Part shown: piece after piece, positions 25,018 to 33,798 of the stretch | How positions within the stretch are numbered: the stretch's first letter is position 1 | How the letters are laid out: the number at the start of each line of letters is the position of its first letter | Source of the DNA: JBCCQH01 sp039024435 | GTDB taxonomy: Bacteria; Bacteroidota; Bacteroidia; J057; JADKCL01 | NCBI GenBank assembly: GCA_039024435.1 | Contig: JBCCQH010000076.1 | Span: 1 to 37,159, forward strand | Length of the DNA stretch: 37,159 bases | Reading direction: 5' to 3' | The notes under the pieces: model-generated | Seen by the model: only the letters and a program-made list of their open reading frames with translations | Told to the model about the DNA's origin: nothing | Database searches by the model: none | Translations under genes and position numbers: made by a program

Positions 25018-25878
25018 TCAACTCAAGTAATCCTGCAGCTTCCAGCGATTCTGCGCCATGCGCAATTTGCGAAGTGCCCGCTCACGGATCTGGCGCACGC
25101 GTTCGCGTGTGATCCCAAAACGACTGGCAATTTCGGCCGCGTTGATGGGTTTATTGGTGCCCAGTCCAAAGTGCATGCGCAACACATCGCGCTCTCGCTT
25201 TTCTAATTGATTGAGTAGCATTTCCAATTCCTCGCTCAGCGATTTTTCCATGAGCGGTTCATCGGTTGCAGGGTCGTCATTGGAAAGTACTTCCATGAGG
25301 GTGTTGTCTTCACCGTCTTGCAATGGTGCATCCAGTGAAAGCGAACGCCCCTCGAGAGCAAGGAAGTTTTCCACTTTTTCGGCAGAGGTCTCAAGCGCTT
25401 CGGCGAGTTCTTCGGAGGTGGGTTGTCGGCCCAGCTTTTGTTCAAGGCGGCTAGCGGCATCTACCACTTTGCGGATTTCACCCAATTTGTTCTGCGGGAG
25501 CCGGACGGTACGCGAGTTCTGTGCGATGGCCAGCAGGATGGATTGTCGAATCCACCATACGGCGTACGAAATAAATTTGAACCCACGTGTTTCATCAAAC
25601 CGGCGCGCCGCTGTGATCAGGCCCACGTTGCCTTCATTAATTAGGTCTTTCAGCGACAATCCCATGTGCTGGTATTGCTTTGCCACTGAAACCACAAAAC
25701 GGAGATTTGCCTTGACCAACTTGTCTACCGCTTGCTCATCCCCCTCACGGATCCGACGAGCCAACTCGACCTCTTCTTCAGGTGAGATCATCTCGCATTG
25801 AGTGATCTCATTGAAGTACATGTTAAGAGATCGGCTTTCGCGTTCGGTGATCCTCTGCGTAATTTTCAACTGCTTCAT
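25018..25878 (-). CDS. rpoD: RpoD-family sigma-70 factor (short Bacteroidota type)
   Basis: A 286-residue sigma factor that directs RNA polymerase to promoters. Region 1.1 is absent, as is usual in this phylum. Region 1.2 is ESRSLNMYFNEI. Region 2 runs ANLRFVVSVAKQYQHMGLS, DLINEGNVGLITAARRFD and RGFKFISYAVWWIRQSI. Region 3 contains RTVRLPQNKLGE, and region 4 contains RDVLRMHFGLG and GITRERVRQIRERALRKLR. The N-terminal FNEITQCEMISPEEEVELA differs somewhat from the housekeeping RpoD I remember, so this could be the primary factor or a close group-2 paralogue. It stands alone with its own terminator-like hairpin. Confidence 0.9.
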   Translation of the reverse strand: MKQLKITQRITERESRSLNMYFNEITQCEMISPEEEVELARRIREGDEQAVDKLVKANLRFVVSVAKQYQHMGLSLKDLINEGNVGLITAARRFDETRGFKFISYAVWWIRQSILLAIAQNSRTVRLPQNKLGEIRKVVDAASRLEQKLGRQPTSEELAEALETSAEKVENFLALEGRSLSLDAPLQDGEDNTLMEVLSNDDPATDEPLMEKSLSEELEMLLNQLEKRERDVLRMHFGLGTNKPINAAEIASRFGITRERVRQIRERALRKLRMAQNRWKLQDYLS

Positions 25879-26007
25879 ATACGAAATCCCGTCAGTATAT
25901 TAATATCTCTTAGGATTGTTTACTTATTTGAACGAAAGGAACGCGGAAATGTTTGCTTCAGACAACAATGATGCCGACGATCATGGTTTTTGCCAGAAAC
26001 CCCTTCC

Positions 26008-26727
26008 TCAGTAGTCAAAACGGATCTTTCGGTCACGTTCGGCCCGGTAGCCTTCCCAGTCGAACCGGTACAGCCTCGGAAGTCTTCCTACGTGTTCTGT
26101 GTGCATCTTTTTTTCACCCAGATCAATGATCAATGCACTCTGTAGGGCCTTGCGGCTGAAATTACGCTTATCGATCTCTTTTTCAAAAACTTGCTCGAAT
26201 AAGTTATGCACTTCCGGCATGGTAAATTTCTGGGGCAGCATATGGAACGCTACCGGATGGCGCCGCATCCGTTTCATCAGACGCCGCCGAGCTGAGCGAA
26301 GCACTTCGGCGTGGTCAAACACCAGCTCGGGCACTTCGTCCAGGGTGAACCATTTCGACGCCAAAGAAAATGGACTCGGTCCCAGGGAGACCTCATTGAT
26401 TCGCACCGCCGAGTAGTAACCAATGTTGATGACCCGTCCCAAGGGATGCCGGCTGCGATCCGAAAAAGAACGGATGTCTTTCGTGTAGGCCCAATTGAGC
26501 CCCGTCACCTTTTGAATGATGAAGTCACGCACCGCTTGGGCATCCTCTTCTGGATGCAGCATGCAACCCGGCAAGGCCCACTGTCCGGCCTCCGGCTCGA
26601 ATCGTCGGCGGACCAGCAGTACCTGAAGCTTGCCCTCGGCATAGCCAAAGATGACACACACCACGGAGATACCCGCGGTGAAATAAATACCGGGATTCGA
26701 TGCGGATGAGGAAGTTCCTGAAATCAT
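26008..26727 (-). CDS. NUDIX-domain transcriptional regulator (NrtR/AraR-like) with degenerate box
   Basis: A 239-residue protein with a NUDIX fold (about 15-150) and a C-terminal winged helix (about 155-230: LPQKFTMPEVHNLFEQVFEK then DKRNFSRKALQSALI). This is the layout of NrtR- and AraR-type regulators, which sense ADP-ribose or sugars. The catalytic NUDIX box should read GX5EX7REUXEEXGU. Here the segment after G54 keeps E60 but the RE and EE positions are FI and QK (VRDFIIQKVTGL), so hydrolase activity is unlikely and a ligand-binding role is favoured. The ATG at 26727 is chosen; a TTG at 26751 would add eight residues. The regulated gene is not evident. An inverted repeat around 26783-26820 could be an autoregulatory site. 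Confidence 0.85.
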   Translation of the reverse strand: MISGTSSSASNPGIYFTAGISVVCVIFGYAEGKLQVLLVRRRFEPEAGQWALPGCMLHPEEDAQAVRDFIIQKVTGLNWAYTKDIRSFSDRSRHPLGRVINIGYYSAVRINEVSLGPSPFSLASKWFTLDEVPELVFDHAEVLRSARRRLMKRMRRHPVAFHMLPQKFTMPEVHNLFEQVFEKEIDKRNFSRKALQSALIIDLGEKKMHTEHVGRLPRLYRFDWEGYRAERDRKIRFDY

Positions 26728-26775
26728 GGTCAACAACTGTTTCCTGGACAAAATCCCCCCTAAATGAGGGATAGA

Positions 26776-26820
26776 TCAATATAAGCGTTTATTTTTAACA
26801 TACTGTAAATTATACGCTAA
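26776..26820 (-). promoter_or_regulatory. Candidate promoter and inverted repeat upstream of the NUDIX regulator
   Basis: On the minus strand TTAGCGTATA (26820-26811) is inverted at 8 of 10 positions by 26782-26791 across an AT-rich centre. It is followed by TATATTGA (26783-26776), close to the Bacteroidota -7 box. An operator overlapping its own promoter is plausible for this regulator family but unproven. Confidence 0.3.
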
Positions 26821-26849
26821 GATGAGACAAATTGTTTGGTGCTCCTGGC

Positions 26850-27074
26850 TTACTTTACATTTTCGGGGATGCGAAAGCTATTGCCGAGCGGGAGAATTTG
26901 CGAATCGTTATTGAATCCTCGCGGTACGCGTTCAAAACGCGCCCATTTCAAATCGAGCAATTGGAAATTCTCAAATTGAATGCGTAAGAATTGACGGACA
27001 TTGCTTTGGGCCTTGCCCGGGAAAACGGTATCTTCCAATAACTGCAAACGGTAACCGCGCCGCCACCCCGGCAT
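26850..27074 (-). pseudogene. Possible gene remnant, 74 codons
   Basis: The frame reads MPGWRRGYRLQLLEDTVFPG onward to SFRIPENVK and a stop. An in-frame TGA lies directly before the ATG, and the same frame stays open for about 28 further codons above it (TNPSNALPLTVSERPTFAI). This hints at the 3' part of a decayed gene. I do not recognise the sequence, and it may be chance. Confidence 0.2.
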
Positions 27075-27141
27075 TCACTGCCGGCGCAGGTCGGTGCAAA
27101 TGGCAAAAGTGGGCCTCTCCGACACCGTCAATGGAAGAGCG

Positions 27142-27173
27142 TTTGAGGGATTGGTGTGCTTGTGCTATATTTG
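27142..27173 (+). promoter_or_regulatory. Consensus Bacteroidota promoter for the lipoprotein-barrel pair
   Basis: TTTG (27142-27145), a 20-base spacer and TATATTTG (27166-27173) match the TTTG/TAnnTTTG consensus exactly. The ATG at 27196 is 22 bases downstream. Best promoter match in the window. Confidence 0.6.
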
Positions 27174-27195
27174 AATTGGTAACTTGACGATTATT

Positions 27196-29283
27196 ATGAG
27201 AAGGATTTTCCTTTTGTGCCTGCTTGTTTCGCTCATTGCTTCCGCTTGCCGACTCAAGCCCAAAGACGGTTTGAACTGGGATCAGAACCTTGTGGCTCCG
27301 ATTTTGCAGTCCCGCGTGGGCCTGGACGATGCGCTGAGTGATTCATCGGTCACTCAGGTCAATCCGGACAATTCGATTACCGTGGTTTTCCGCGATACGG
27401 TGGTAGATTTGGCCCTTTCCGATTATTTGGTCGTACCGGATACCAGCTTCGGTGCCAAGGTTACCCTGGATTCCATCTCTTTATCGACCGATACCCTTGA
27501 GCAGGACATCACCCTCGGGCAAATCGCCCGGCAATTGATTGACCAAGGCAATCTATTTGGCAACACCATACTGAACAGCCACGGCAGTAACCTGGGCTTT
27601 CTGCCTCCGCTGGATGACCTTTCTTCGGACGATGTCGCAATTGATGCCTCCCAATTCTTCGACGAAGCCGATCTGATTTCCGGTTGGATGGTTGTGGAAA
27701 TTGACAACCGCTTGCCGGTAGACATCAACAGTGTGACCTTCCATCTGCGCAACGATGGGGTGTTGCTGGATACATTGGTACGGAAAACAATTGCGCCAAT
27801 CCCCAAAAATCAATTTCGCTCCGACTCCGCTGACCTCGCCAACCAAACGGTGGAAAGCCAAATGGCGGGTCAATTGGAAGACATCGACATTGCCGGAGGA
27901 TTCAATGTTCCCATCGATACGAATGACTTCCTGCGCTTGCGGGTGATCGTGCGCGACCTGGGCGCTTCGCGGGCCACAGCGGTCTTTCCGGCCCAGACGG
28001 TGCTCGACGACGACAGCCGCATCAATTATCAGTTCGACAACGATTTGCAGATCACACGGATTCGGGTGAAGTCAGGCGAGCTGCGCATCAATGCCATTTC
28101 GACGATTCAGGATACGATTGCCTTCACCTATTCGCTGCCTACCGCGCTGCTCAATGGTCAACCGGTGGTCGTCGTAGATCGCCTGGAGCCGGACACAATT
28201 ACCGGCATTGCCGAGGCCAATGTGTTGTTTCAACTGGCCGATTACTATATCGACATGACGCTGAATGGGGACTCGATCAATCTTTTCCCTTACAAATTGG
28301 TTGGGGATCTCCTCTACTCCGGGCGGAAAAACACGATGGACCTGAGCGACAGCATCGATGTTTTCTACGGGCTTTTCGACATCAAACCTGCCTACATCGA
28401 AGGTTACCTGGGGCAGGAGACATTTTCCTTTGCCGAAAGCATCAACCTCGATTTCTTCAATTCGATTTTGGGCGGAACGCTCGATCTGACCGCACCGAAA
28501 GTGGAACTTACCGTCGCGAATTCCATCGGGGTGGATGGAGAATTGCGCATCAACCAGATGGAGGCGAAAAATACCCGCACGGGCGAAAACGTAACCTTGA
28601 GCGGGTCGATCATCAGCACGCCGACGGAAGTACGCGGTCCTAAACTCCCGAACGTCGGGCAGGTCGTCACGACCAAACTGAACCTCAACGAGAACAACTC
28701 AAACGTCCAGCAGTTTGTCAGCCTGCTGCCCGATCAACTGGACTTTGACCTGGAGGTCCTGGTCAACAAAAACGGGAACCCCGCCTTGCGGGACAATTTT
28801 GCTACGGACGAAAGCCGCATTTCGGCTTTTCTGGACCTGGAAGTTCCACTCGAAGGCATCGCAAACGAGCTGGTACTGCAGGATACCGTCGCCCTTTCAA
28901 TTTCTGAGTTGACCCTTCCGGCGTCGGTAACCGACGGTACCCTAAAGCTGGTCCTCGAAAACAATTTCCCCTTCGAAGCCGGCGTACAGGTCTTTTTCTA
29001 CGACCAGGGCGGAGCCGTTTTTGACAGTTTATTTACCGATGGCATGCGTACGATTCCGGCGGGCACGGTCGATGCCGATGGATTTGTCGACAATCCGGGA
29101 ACGGCCACGCTGGCGGCAACGATCAACCAGGCGCGCCTCGATGATCTGCGGGTGCTCGGAAAGGAAGCCGTGATCCGCTTTAAGATGACGACCAAGCCAG
29201 ATGGACAAGCAGTCAAGTTGTATACGACTTACGGCATTGATTTCCACCTCGTGGGCGATTTCCGATACTCGGTTGATCTCTGA
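27196..29283 (+). CDS. Large surface or periplasmic lipoprotein, unknown function
   Basis: A 695-residue lipoprotein with lipobox LIASAC (Cys18). The mature chain is rich in Asp, Thr and Val with alternating beta patterns and recurring motifs such as RFRDTVVDLALSDY-like strands, LELPASVTDG-like turns and two similar TVLDD/DTVALS segments, consistent with several beta-sandwich domains. There is no catalytic motif I can identify. The ATG at 27196 is used; an upstream TTG at 27184 is less likely given the promoter at 27142-27173. It is followed 37 bases later by an outer-membrane barrel gene, and the two are probably a functional pair. Confidence 0.8.
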   Translation: MRRIFLLCLLVSLIASACRLKPKDGLNWDQNLVAPILQSRVGLDDALSDSSVTQVNPDNSITVVFRDTVVDLALSDYLVVPDTSFGAKVTLDSISLSTDTLEQDITLGQIARQLIDQGNLFGNTILNSHGSNLGFLPPLDDLSSDDVAIDASQFFDEADLISGWMVVEIDNRLPVDINSVTFHLRNDGVLLDTLVRKTIAPIPKNQFRSDSADLANQTVESQMAGQLEDIDIAGGFNVPIDTNDFLRLRVIVRDLGASRATAVFPAQTVLDDDSRINYQFDNDLQITRIRVKSGELRINAISTIQDTIAFTYSLPTALLNGQPVVVVDRLEPDTITGIAEANVLFQLADYYIDMTLNGDSINLFPYKLVGDLLYSGRKNTMDLSDSIDVFYGLFDIKPAYIEGYLGQETFSFAESINLDFFNSILGGTLDLTAPKVELTVANSIGVDGELRINQMEAKNTRTGENVTLSGSIISTPTEVRGPKLPNVGQVVTTKLNLNENNSNVQQFVSLLPDQLDFDLEVLVNKNGNPALRDNFATDESRISAFLDLEVPLEGIANELVLQDTVALSISELTLPASVTDGTLKLVLENNFPFEAGVQVFFYDQGGAVFDSLFTDGMRTIPAGTVDADGFVDNPGTATLAATINQARLDDLRVLGKEAVIRFKMTTKPDGQAVKLYTTYGIDFHLVGDFRYSVDL

Positions 29284-29320
29284 TCACCGTCCTGCTACGA
29301 TTCACGAATCCGAATTCTTC

Positions 29321-30622
29321 ATGAAAATACGTCCGCTGTTGCCGCTATTGTTCGTCTTGATTTTGGGCCCGACCCAAAGTTGGGGGCAGCAAGGCATCCT
29401 CCTTCAACAAATGCCGGACCGGATTTGGTCCCAGCGCTTTCAACCCGCCAATTTGCTGAATGGCGAGTACAGTTCGTTCCGGTATGGCGGCCAAGGCAGC
29501 GTCTATGCCGGAAATGCCCAAGCTACGCTCGACGGAATCTTCGTCGCGGATGGCTTCATCACGGAAACGGCCAAAGATCAGATCATCTCCCAGCTCGGCC
29601 CCGATCAGGTGGTCAATTTGGGCTACCACCTCGGGCTCGCCGCGGTGAACATCAAGGCCGGTAACTTACCGCTGGGCTTCTACTTGGACCAACGGCTCGA
29701 CGCCACGGTCGGCTTCAACGACCCCAACACTTTTGGCTTGATCTTCAAGGGAAATGGACCCTACGCCGGCGATACGGTATCCGACGCGGGCATCTCCGGG
29801 CGGCTGTACTCGACCCGGCGCCTGGGCGTCGGCACCGCCTTTGAATTCGGCAAGCTGAAATTTGGGGTGCGACTCAACCTGATCCAAGGTCTGCGCATGG
29901 CGGACCTGGATCGCCTGAATTATTCTTTGTACACCCACCCGGACGGCATCCAAATCGATCTGCAGGCGAACTACTCACTTTCGGCCACCGCTGATCTCGG
30001 CAATGTCGGAATCGCCTCTTTCCAGGGATTCGGCGCCTCGCTCGACTTGGGGGTCACCTACGACATCAACGAGAAGTTCCGCGTCGAAGCCTCAGTAACC
30101 GATGCCGGCTTTACTTCCTGGCAAACGGAAAAGATCGAGGACAATATCGACATCGACTGGCAAGGGGTTTCGATCACTTCCCTGTTTGACGACAGCATCC
30201 CGGAGATCCTGGAAGCCGAAGTCGACTCGCTGCGTGAGTTGGTCTTTCCGGACACGGTTCAGTCGAATCTGACGCTGTCCACGCCGCTTTCGCTCCGCTT
30301 AGGAGGCACCATGCAGGTAGGCGACCACGGCGAACTCGGGGCGATGATCATGTTCAATCCCTCCCGCTCGGGTGGATTTACCCAATTGCCCCTCATCAAT
30401 CTGCGCTACCAGCACGAAGTCGTCACCGGGTTGCGGCTCGCCGCCAATGCGTACGGGGGCGGGACCGATGTCTACGGGGTCGGCGTGATGGCCGCCTACC
30501 GCCTCGCGATCAATGATTGGGCGGTCGATCTCGCCTTGGGCGGGGAAAATGTGATCGGCTATCTCGCTCCATCGGCCGGACGGGGCTTCTCCTTTTTCGG
30601 CGGAATCGGAGTGCAACTGTAA
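29321..30622 (+). CDS. Outer-membrane beta-barrel protein, DUF5723-like
   Basis: A 433-residue outer-membrane protein. The signal peptide is 1-22 (ending SWGQQG). Early residues QMPDRIWSQRFQPANLL are like the conserved N-terminus of DUF5723/PorV-type barrels. The rest alternates amphipathic strands with Gly/aromatic turns, and the C-terminus GFSFFGGIGVQL resembles a terminal barrel strand. The central insertion (about 275-310, FTSWQTEKIEDNIDIDWQGV) is a likely external loop. Probable role: outer-membrane channel or shuttle for the lipoprotein encoded just upstream. This pairing is inference from adjacency. Confidence 0.75.
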   Translation: MKIRPLLPLLFVLILGPTQSWGQQGILLQQMPDRIWSQRFQPANLLNGEYSSFRYGGQGSVYAGNAQATLDGIFVADGFITETAKDQIISQLGPDQVVNLGYHLGLAAVNIKAGNLPLGFYLDQRLDATVGFNDPNTFGLIFKGNGPYAGDTVSDAGISGRLYSTRRLGVGTAFEFGKLKFGVRLNLIQGLRMADLDRLNYSLYTHPDGIQIDLQANYSLSATADLGNVGIASFQGFGASLDLGVTYDINEKFRVEASVTDAGFTSWQTEKIEDNIDIDWQGVSITSLFDDSIPEILEAEVDSLRELVFPDTVQSNLTLSTPLSLRLGGTMQVGDHGELGAMIMFNPSRSGGFTQLPLINLRYQHEVVTGLRLAANAYGGGTDVYGVGVMAAYRLAINDWAVDLALGGENVIGYLAPSAGRGFSFFGGIGVQL

Positions 30623-30771
30623 CGGGGCCCGGCCGCTTCTCCAATACGCGATTTCAGCCCTCCCGCGTGGGTAACCAAAGCGAAATCAACCGTACGTTGC
30701 GTTTTTATCCGCGCCCAAATGCAGTTTGGCGTCTGCGCTGGTAAATCTTACTTGGCCGTCTTCACTCTCCC

Positions 30772-32271
30772 CTACTGATCCCGCCATCCGGTGAGGGCAA
30801 AAGTGCCCGAACGATTGTAGGGCGGAGGATTGCCGCGATCCGGGTGTTGCAGGTTGAAGAAATAGGTCGAGCAATCGGAATTCCAGGCGCCACCGGAAAT
30901 GCTGCTCCCCCGAGGGGCAATGAGGAGCCGGCGCAAATCCGAAATTTGGGGTTCGTCGGGGGCCAAGTCGAGGAGGTAAACTTCATTGACCCGGCGGAGG
31001 CGCTTCCGCGTGCCCTCGCGGGGGAAATTGTCCTCGTGAATCACCAAGCGGTTGCGCAAGCTGTCGAGCGCCAAATAACCCGGGTGCGAGAATTCCTGGC
31101 CTCGGTTTTGGGGATCGGTGCCCCCGGCCAGCAATACTTCGAGGCGATCCGTTACCGGATCAAAACGCAAAATACGACCCTGGGGATCGTGCAGCGTGTC
31201 ATTGGCCCGCAAAAAGTCACGCAAATGCAGAGCCAACTGGCCCCCCCTCCGCAAAGCCGTCCCGCAAGCAACCGAATCTCCCCCCCGCTCAGAAATGAGC
31301 AAGCGGCCGTCCGGCAGTTGAATCAGATCAGTCAGGCCCAGGAACAGGGTCGCGCTGTCTTGCTGGGCAAATTGGCGGGCCTTGAAAAGGGTGTCGCGGT
31401 TTGTCCCCAGCGGAATCCAGGTTCCCGAGAGGCCATCGGGGGACTGGCGGTAAGCGTAGAGTCGACCGGCAGAAAGATCCCGCGGCGCATCGGCCACAAA
31501 TTTGCAAAAGGTTCCGGGAGTGGCGCCATCGAGCAAGTACACGGTCCGTTCATCCGACATAATCAGGCTGCCGGCGTGCTGAAATCTGCCCAGAGCGTAG
31601 CGTTTTTCCCCTGCCCGCCGGCTTTTGACGTCCACCTCGACCAGCCAGCCGTAGTTTTTCCAGCGCGCCCCCGCGCCCGCCTCTGCGGTATCTCGAATCT
31701 GCCCCTCCGTGCGCAGCCATTGCGGCCCGTCTGGCTCAGAGGTTTCCGCCACCAGGACCGTGCCCCAGGGCGTGACCGTCCCCCCACCATTGCGCAGCGT
31801 TCCGCCCACCGGATTGAAATCGACCGCGTAGGGATAGCCCACCGTGCGCCATCCCGCCGAACTGTCGCGGTAGACTTCCAGTACCGTCGCGCCTCCACCG
31901 TCCCCAAGAATTTTGTCCGGTACGGCCGTACAGTGGTGGGTCCACAAAATTCCGTGGGTGGCTGAAGCACCGAGTGGCAAATAAGCCAAAAACGCAAATT
32001 CCGCCTTGACCTGACCGGCACTCTCACTCCATTCGGCCTTAACGATGTCCCCTTCCGCGACCAAAGGCTGCACCGCAAAGTCGTCGGGAAAAATCAAGGA
32101 CTCAGGAGAAAAATTCGTGTCCACGAGTGAAAATGGACCCTTGGGCGGACTTGAATCCACCGATTCATCCCCGCAACTGGTCGCCAGCAGCGCCCCGAAA
32201 ATCATTCCCAGGAGCCAGACCCGCCCACGCCCAAAGGAAAACGGGCCCCCGGTCCGGCGCTCACGGCCCAT
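30772..32271 (-). CDS. PhoX-like (DUF839) lipoprotein
   Basis: A 499-residue exported lipoprotein (LLATSC, Cys33) rather than a Tat-exported PhoX. Family stretches: NGGGTVTPWGTVLVAETSEP (about 161-180), RFQHAGSLIMSDERTVYLLD, FVADAPRDLSAGRLYAY, LTDLIQLPDGRLLISERGG and YFFNLQHPDRGNPP. PhoX alkaline phosphatases usually read WGT-x-L-T-C-E-E at the first motif, with the Cys an iron ligand. Here it is A175-E-T177, so the metal site differs and phosphatase activity is uncertain. The ATG at 32271 lies inside the hemE tail (11-base overlap); a longer frame to 32319 is less likely because the lipoprotein signal fits 32271. Confidence 0.8.
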   Translation of the reverse strand: MGRERRTGGPFSFGRGRVWLLGMIFGALLATSCGDESVDSSPPKGPFSLVDTNFSPESLIFPDDFAVQPLVAEGDIVKAEWSESAGQVKAEFAFLAYLPLGASATHGILWTHHCTAVPDKILGDGGGATVLEVYRDSSAGWRTVGYPYAVDFNPVGGTLRNGGGTVTPWGTVLVAETSEPDGPQWLRTEGQIRDTAEAGAGARWKNYGWLVEVDVKSRRAGEKRYALGRFQHAGSLIMSDERTVYLLDGATPGTFCKFVADAPRDLSAGRLYAYRQSPDGLSGTWIPLGTNRDTLFKARQFAQQDSATLFLGLTDLIQLPDGRLLISERGGDSVACGTALRRGGQLALHLRDFLRANDTLHDPQGRILRFDPVTDRLEVLLAGGTDPQNRGQEFSHPGYLALDSLRNRLVIHEDNFPREGTRKRLRRVNEVYLLDLAPDEPQISDLRRLLIAPRGSSISGGAWNSDCSTYFFNLQHPDRGNPPPYNRSGTFALTGWRDQ

Positions 32272-33295
32272 CGTAGCGGTAGGCTTTAACGGTCTGGACA
32301 AAATGCTGGACGTGCTCACGCGGCATATCCGGATAGATGCCGTGCCCGAGGTTCACGATGTGCCGCCCGCGGGGGTAGCGCTCGATTAGAGACCGGACCT
32401 CAGATTCAATTCGTTCGGGTTGGGCGTAGATCATGGCTGGATCCAGATTGCCTTGGAAAACTTTGTCGCCGGCTTGGGCAATCGCGGTTTCCGGCTCAAC
32501 CGTCCAGTCCAGGCCGAGCACCTGACACGGCAATGCAGCCAGCAGATCGATGGCGTTGTTGGCGCCTTTGGCGAATACAATCACCGGTACTTCATCGATG
32601 GCTTCACAGATCTGGCGGATGTAGGGCAGGGCAAAATCGCGGAACAATTGCCGGCTCAAGAGGCCGGCCCAGGAGTCAAACACCTGGACAATGTCCGCCC
32701 CCGCGGCGATTTGGCTCTTGAGGTAACGGATCGTGCCGTCGGTGATGGTTTGCAGCAATTGGTGAGAAAATCCTGCTTCTTGCACCAGCAGCCGGCGCGC
32801 AATGGAGAAGGTTTTCGAGCCTTTCCCTTCCGTCATGTAGGCAAATATCGTCCAGGGCGCTCCGGCGAAACCGATCAGGGGCACTCGCCCCGCCAACTCA
32901 CGCTTTACAATGCGGATCGCATCCAGGGTATCGTCCAGGTTGCTTTTGTCCGCAATTGGGTGCAACCGCGCCAAATCCGCCGTGTTGCGGACCGTTTCCG
33001 GAAAGTAGGGTCCGATCTTTTCCACCATTTCGTAGTCCAAGCCCAGGGCCTGCGGCAATACCAAGATGTCGGAAAAGATGATGGCCGCATCCACCCCGAT
33101 CAAATCGACTGGCTGTAGGGTCACCTCTGCGGCCAACTCGGACTGTTCGATCATGGCCTTGAAGCTGCCCGCCCGGGCGCGCACGGCACGGTATTCGGAA
33201 AGGAAACGGCCGGCTTGCCGCATGATCCACACGGGCGGCCGGGGCACAGCGTCGCCCCGGGCGACACGGAGCAGGAGGTCATTTTGCAGTGACAT
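32261..33295 (-). CDS. hemE: Uroporphyrinogen decarboxylase HemE
   Basis: A 344-residue enzyme decarboxylating uroporphyrinogen III to coproporphyrinogen III in heme synthesis. The signature PPVWIMRQAGRFLSEYR (about 19-35) is present, followed by SDILVLPQALG with the catalytic Asp, GFAGAPWTIFAYM, DSWAGLLS, GLDWTVEP, QGNLDPAMIY and NLGHGIYPDMPREHV. The length is normal. The start is the ATG at 33295; the open frame continues upstream to 33895 but those residues are not family-like and cross the next intergenic region. TATTTTTG five bases upstream is a perfect -7 box. Its 3' end overlaps the PhoX-like gene. Confidence 0.96.
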   Translation of the reverse strand: MSLQNDLLLRVARGDAVPRPPVWIMRQAGRFLSEYRAVRARAGSFKAMIEQSELAAEVTLQPVDLIGVDAAIIFSDILVLPQALGLDYEMVEKIGPYFPETVRNTADLARLHPIADKSNLDDTLDAIRIVKRELAGRVPLIGFAGAPWTIFAYMTEGKGSKTFSIARRLLVQEAGFSHQLLQTITDGTIRYLKSQIAAGADIVQVFDSWAGLLSRQLFRDFALPYIRQICEAIDEVPVIVFAKGANNAIDLLAALPCQVLGLDWTVEPETAIAQAGDKVFQGNLDPAMIYAQPERIESEVRSLIERYPRGRHIVNLGHGIYPDMPREHVQHFVQTVKAYRYDGP

Positions 33296-33299
33296 GCGG

Positions 33300-33307
33300 C
33301 AAAAATA
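33300..33307 (-). promoter_or_regulatory. -7 box directly upstream of hemE
   Basis: TATTTTTG on the minus strand, an exact match to TAnnTTTG, ends five bases before the hemE ATG. No clear -33 TTTG is seen at 19-21 bases, so the promoter is partly supported. A very short leader is predicted. Confidence 0.35.
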
Positions 33308-33332
33308 GGAAAAACTTGCTTGTCTAACCGGC

Positions 33333-33766
33333 GGTGATTTTTCCACCGGGATCGTCAGAATAATCGGGCGAAAAAACGACGGAATCGCCGGGAAACAGTA
33401 GTGGCACCGATCACCGTTCCCCGGTCGGTCACGGGCGATTCCACCGTGACCACTTGCCGGGGGGTAAATGTCGAGGACGCCCACAAAACCGAATTTACCG
33501 TCAGCTACATTTATCAATGAAATCCCGCTTACCTGCTCCGCGCCGTGCAGCAACATCCCCACCGACACCAAGCAGGTGCTGTTCCGCTTGACCGAATTGC
33601 CCGACGCTATCCCCCCAGAGGCATCGAAGGATTGGGCAATCCGCTCGTCAGCCGCTACTCCGATCCGGATATACTTGAAGACAAGGAAGAAAATCCGTTC
33701 ACTGGAAGCGAACGAGATCCCCCACACGGCGAAGAGCGGATTTTCGAACGCAGGATGCGAGGCTAG
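33333..33766 (+). pseudogene. Possible decayed plus-strand gene between hemE and the HAD gene
   Basis: About 500 bases lack an intact gene. One plus frame is open from just after 33333 to a TAG at 33764-33766, with a single internal TGA (33518-33520): TVTTCRGVNVEDAHKTEFTV before it and GNPLVSRYSDPDILEDKEEN after it. An overlapping frame has a run of almost all G/C third positions (IPTDTKQVLFRLTELPDA, about 33549-33602). This pattern suggests a coding sequence broken by a frameshift or stop, or chance in GC-rich DNA. I do not recognise the protein. Confidence 0.3.
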
Positions 33767-33798
33767 AAACGAAAGGCGGGCCGGAAGGATTGGACTTG

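Noticed and set aside
25000..25045. T-loop-like GGTTCAACTC suggesting a tRNA
   Set aside because: It spans the 3' end of the sigma factor gene and has no acceptor or anticodon stems around it.
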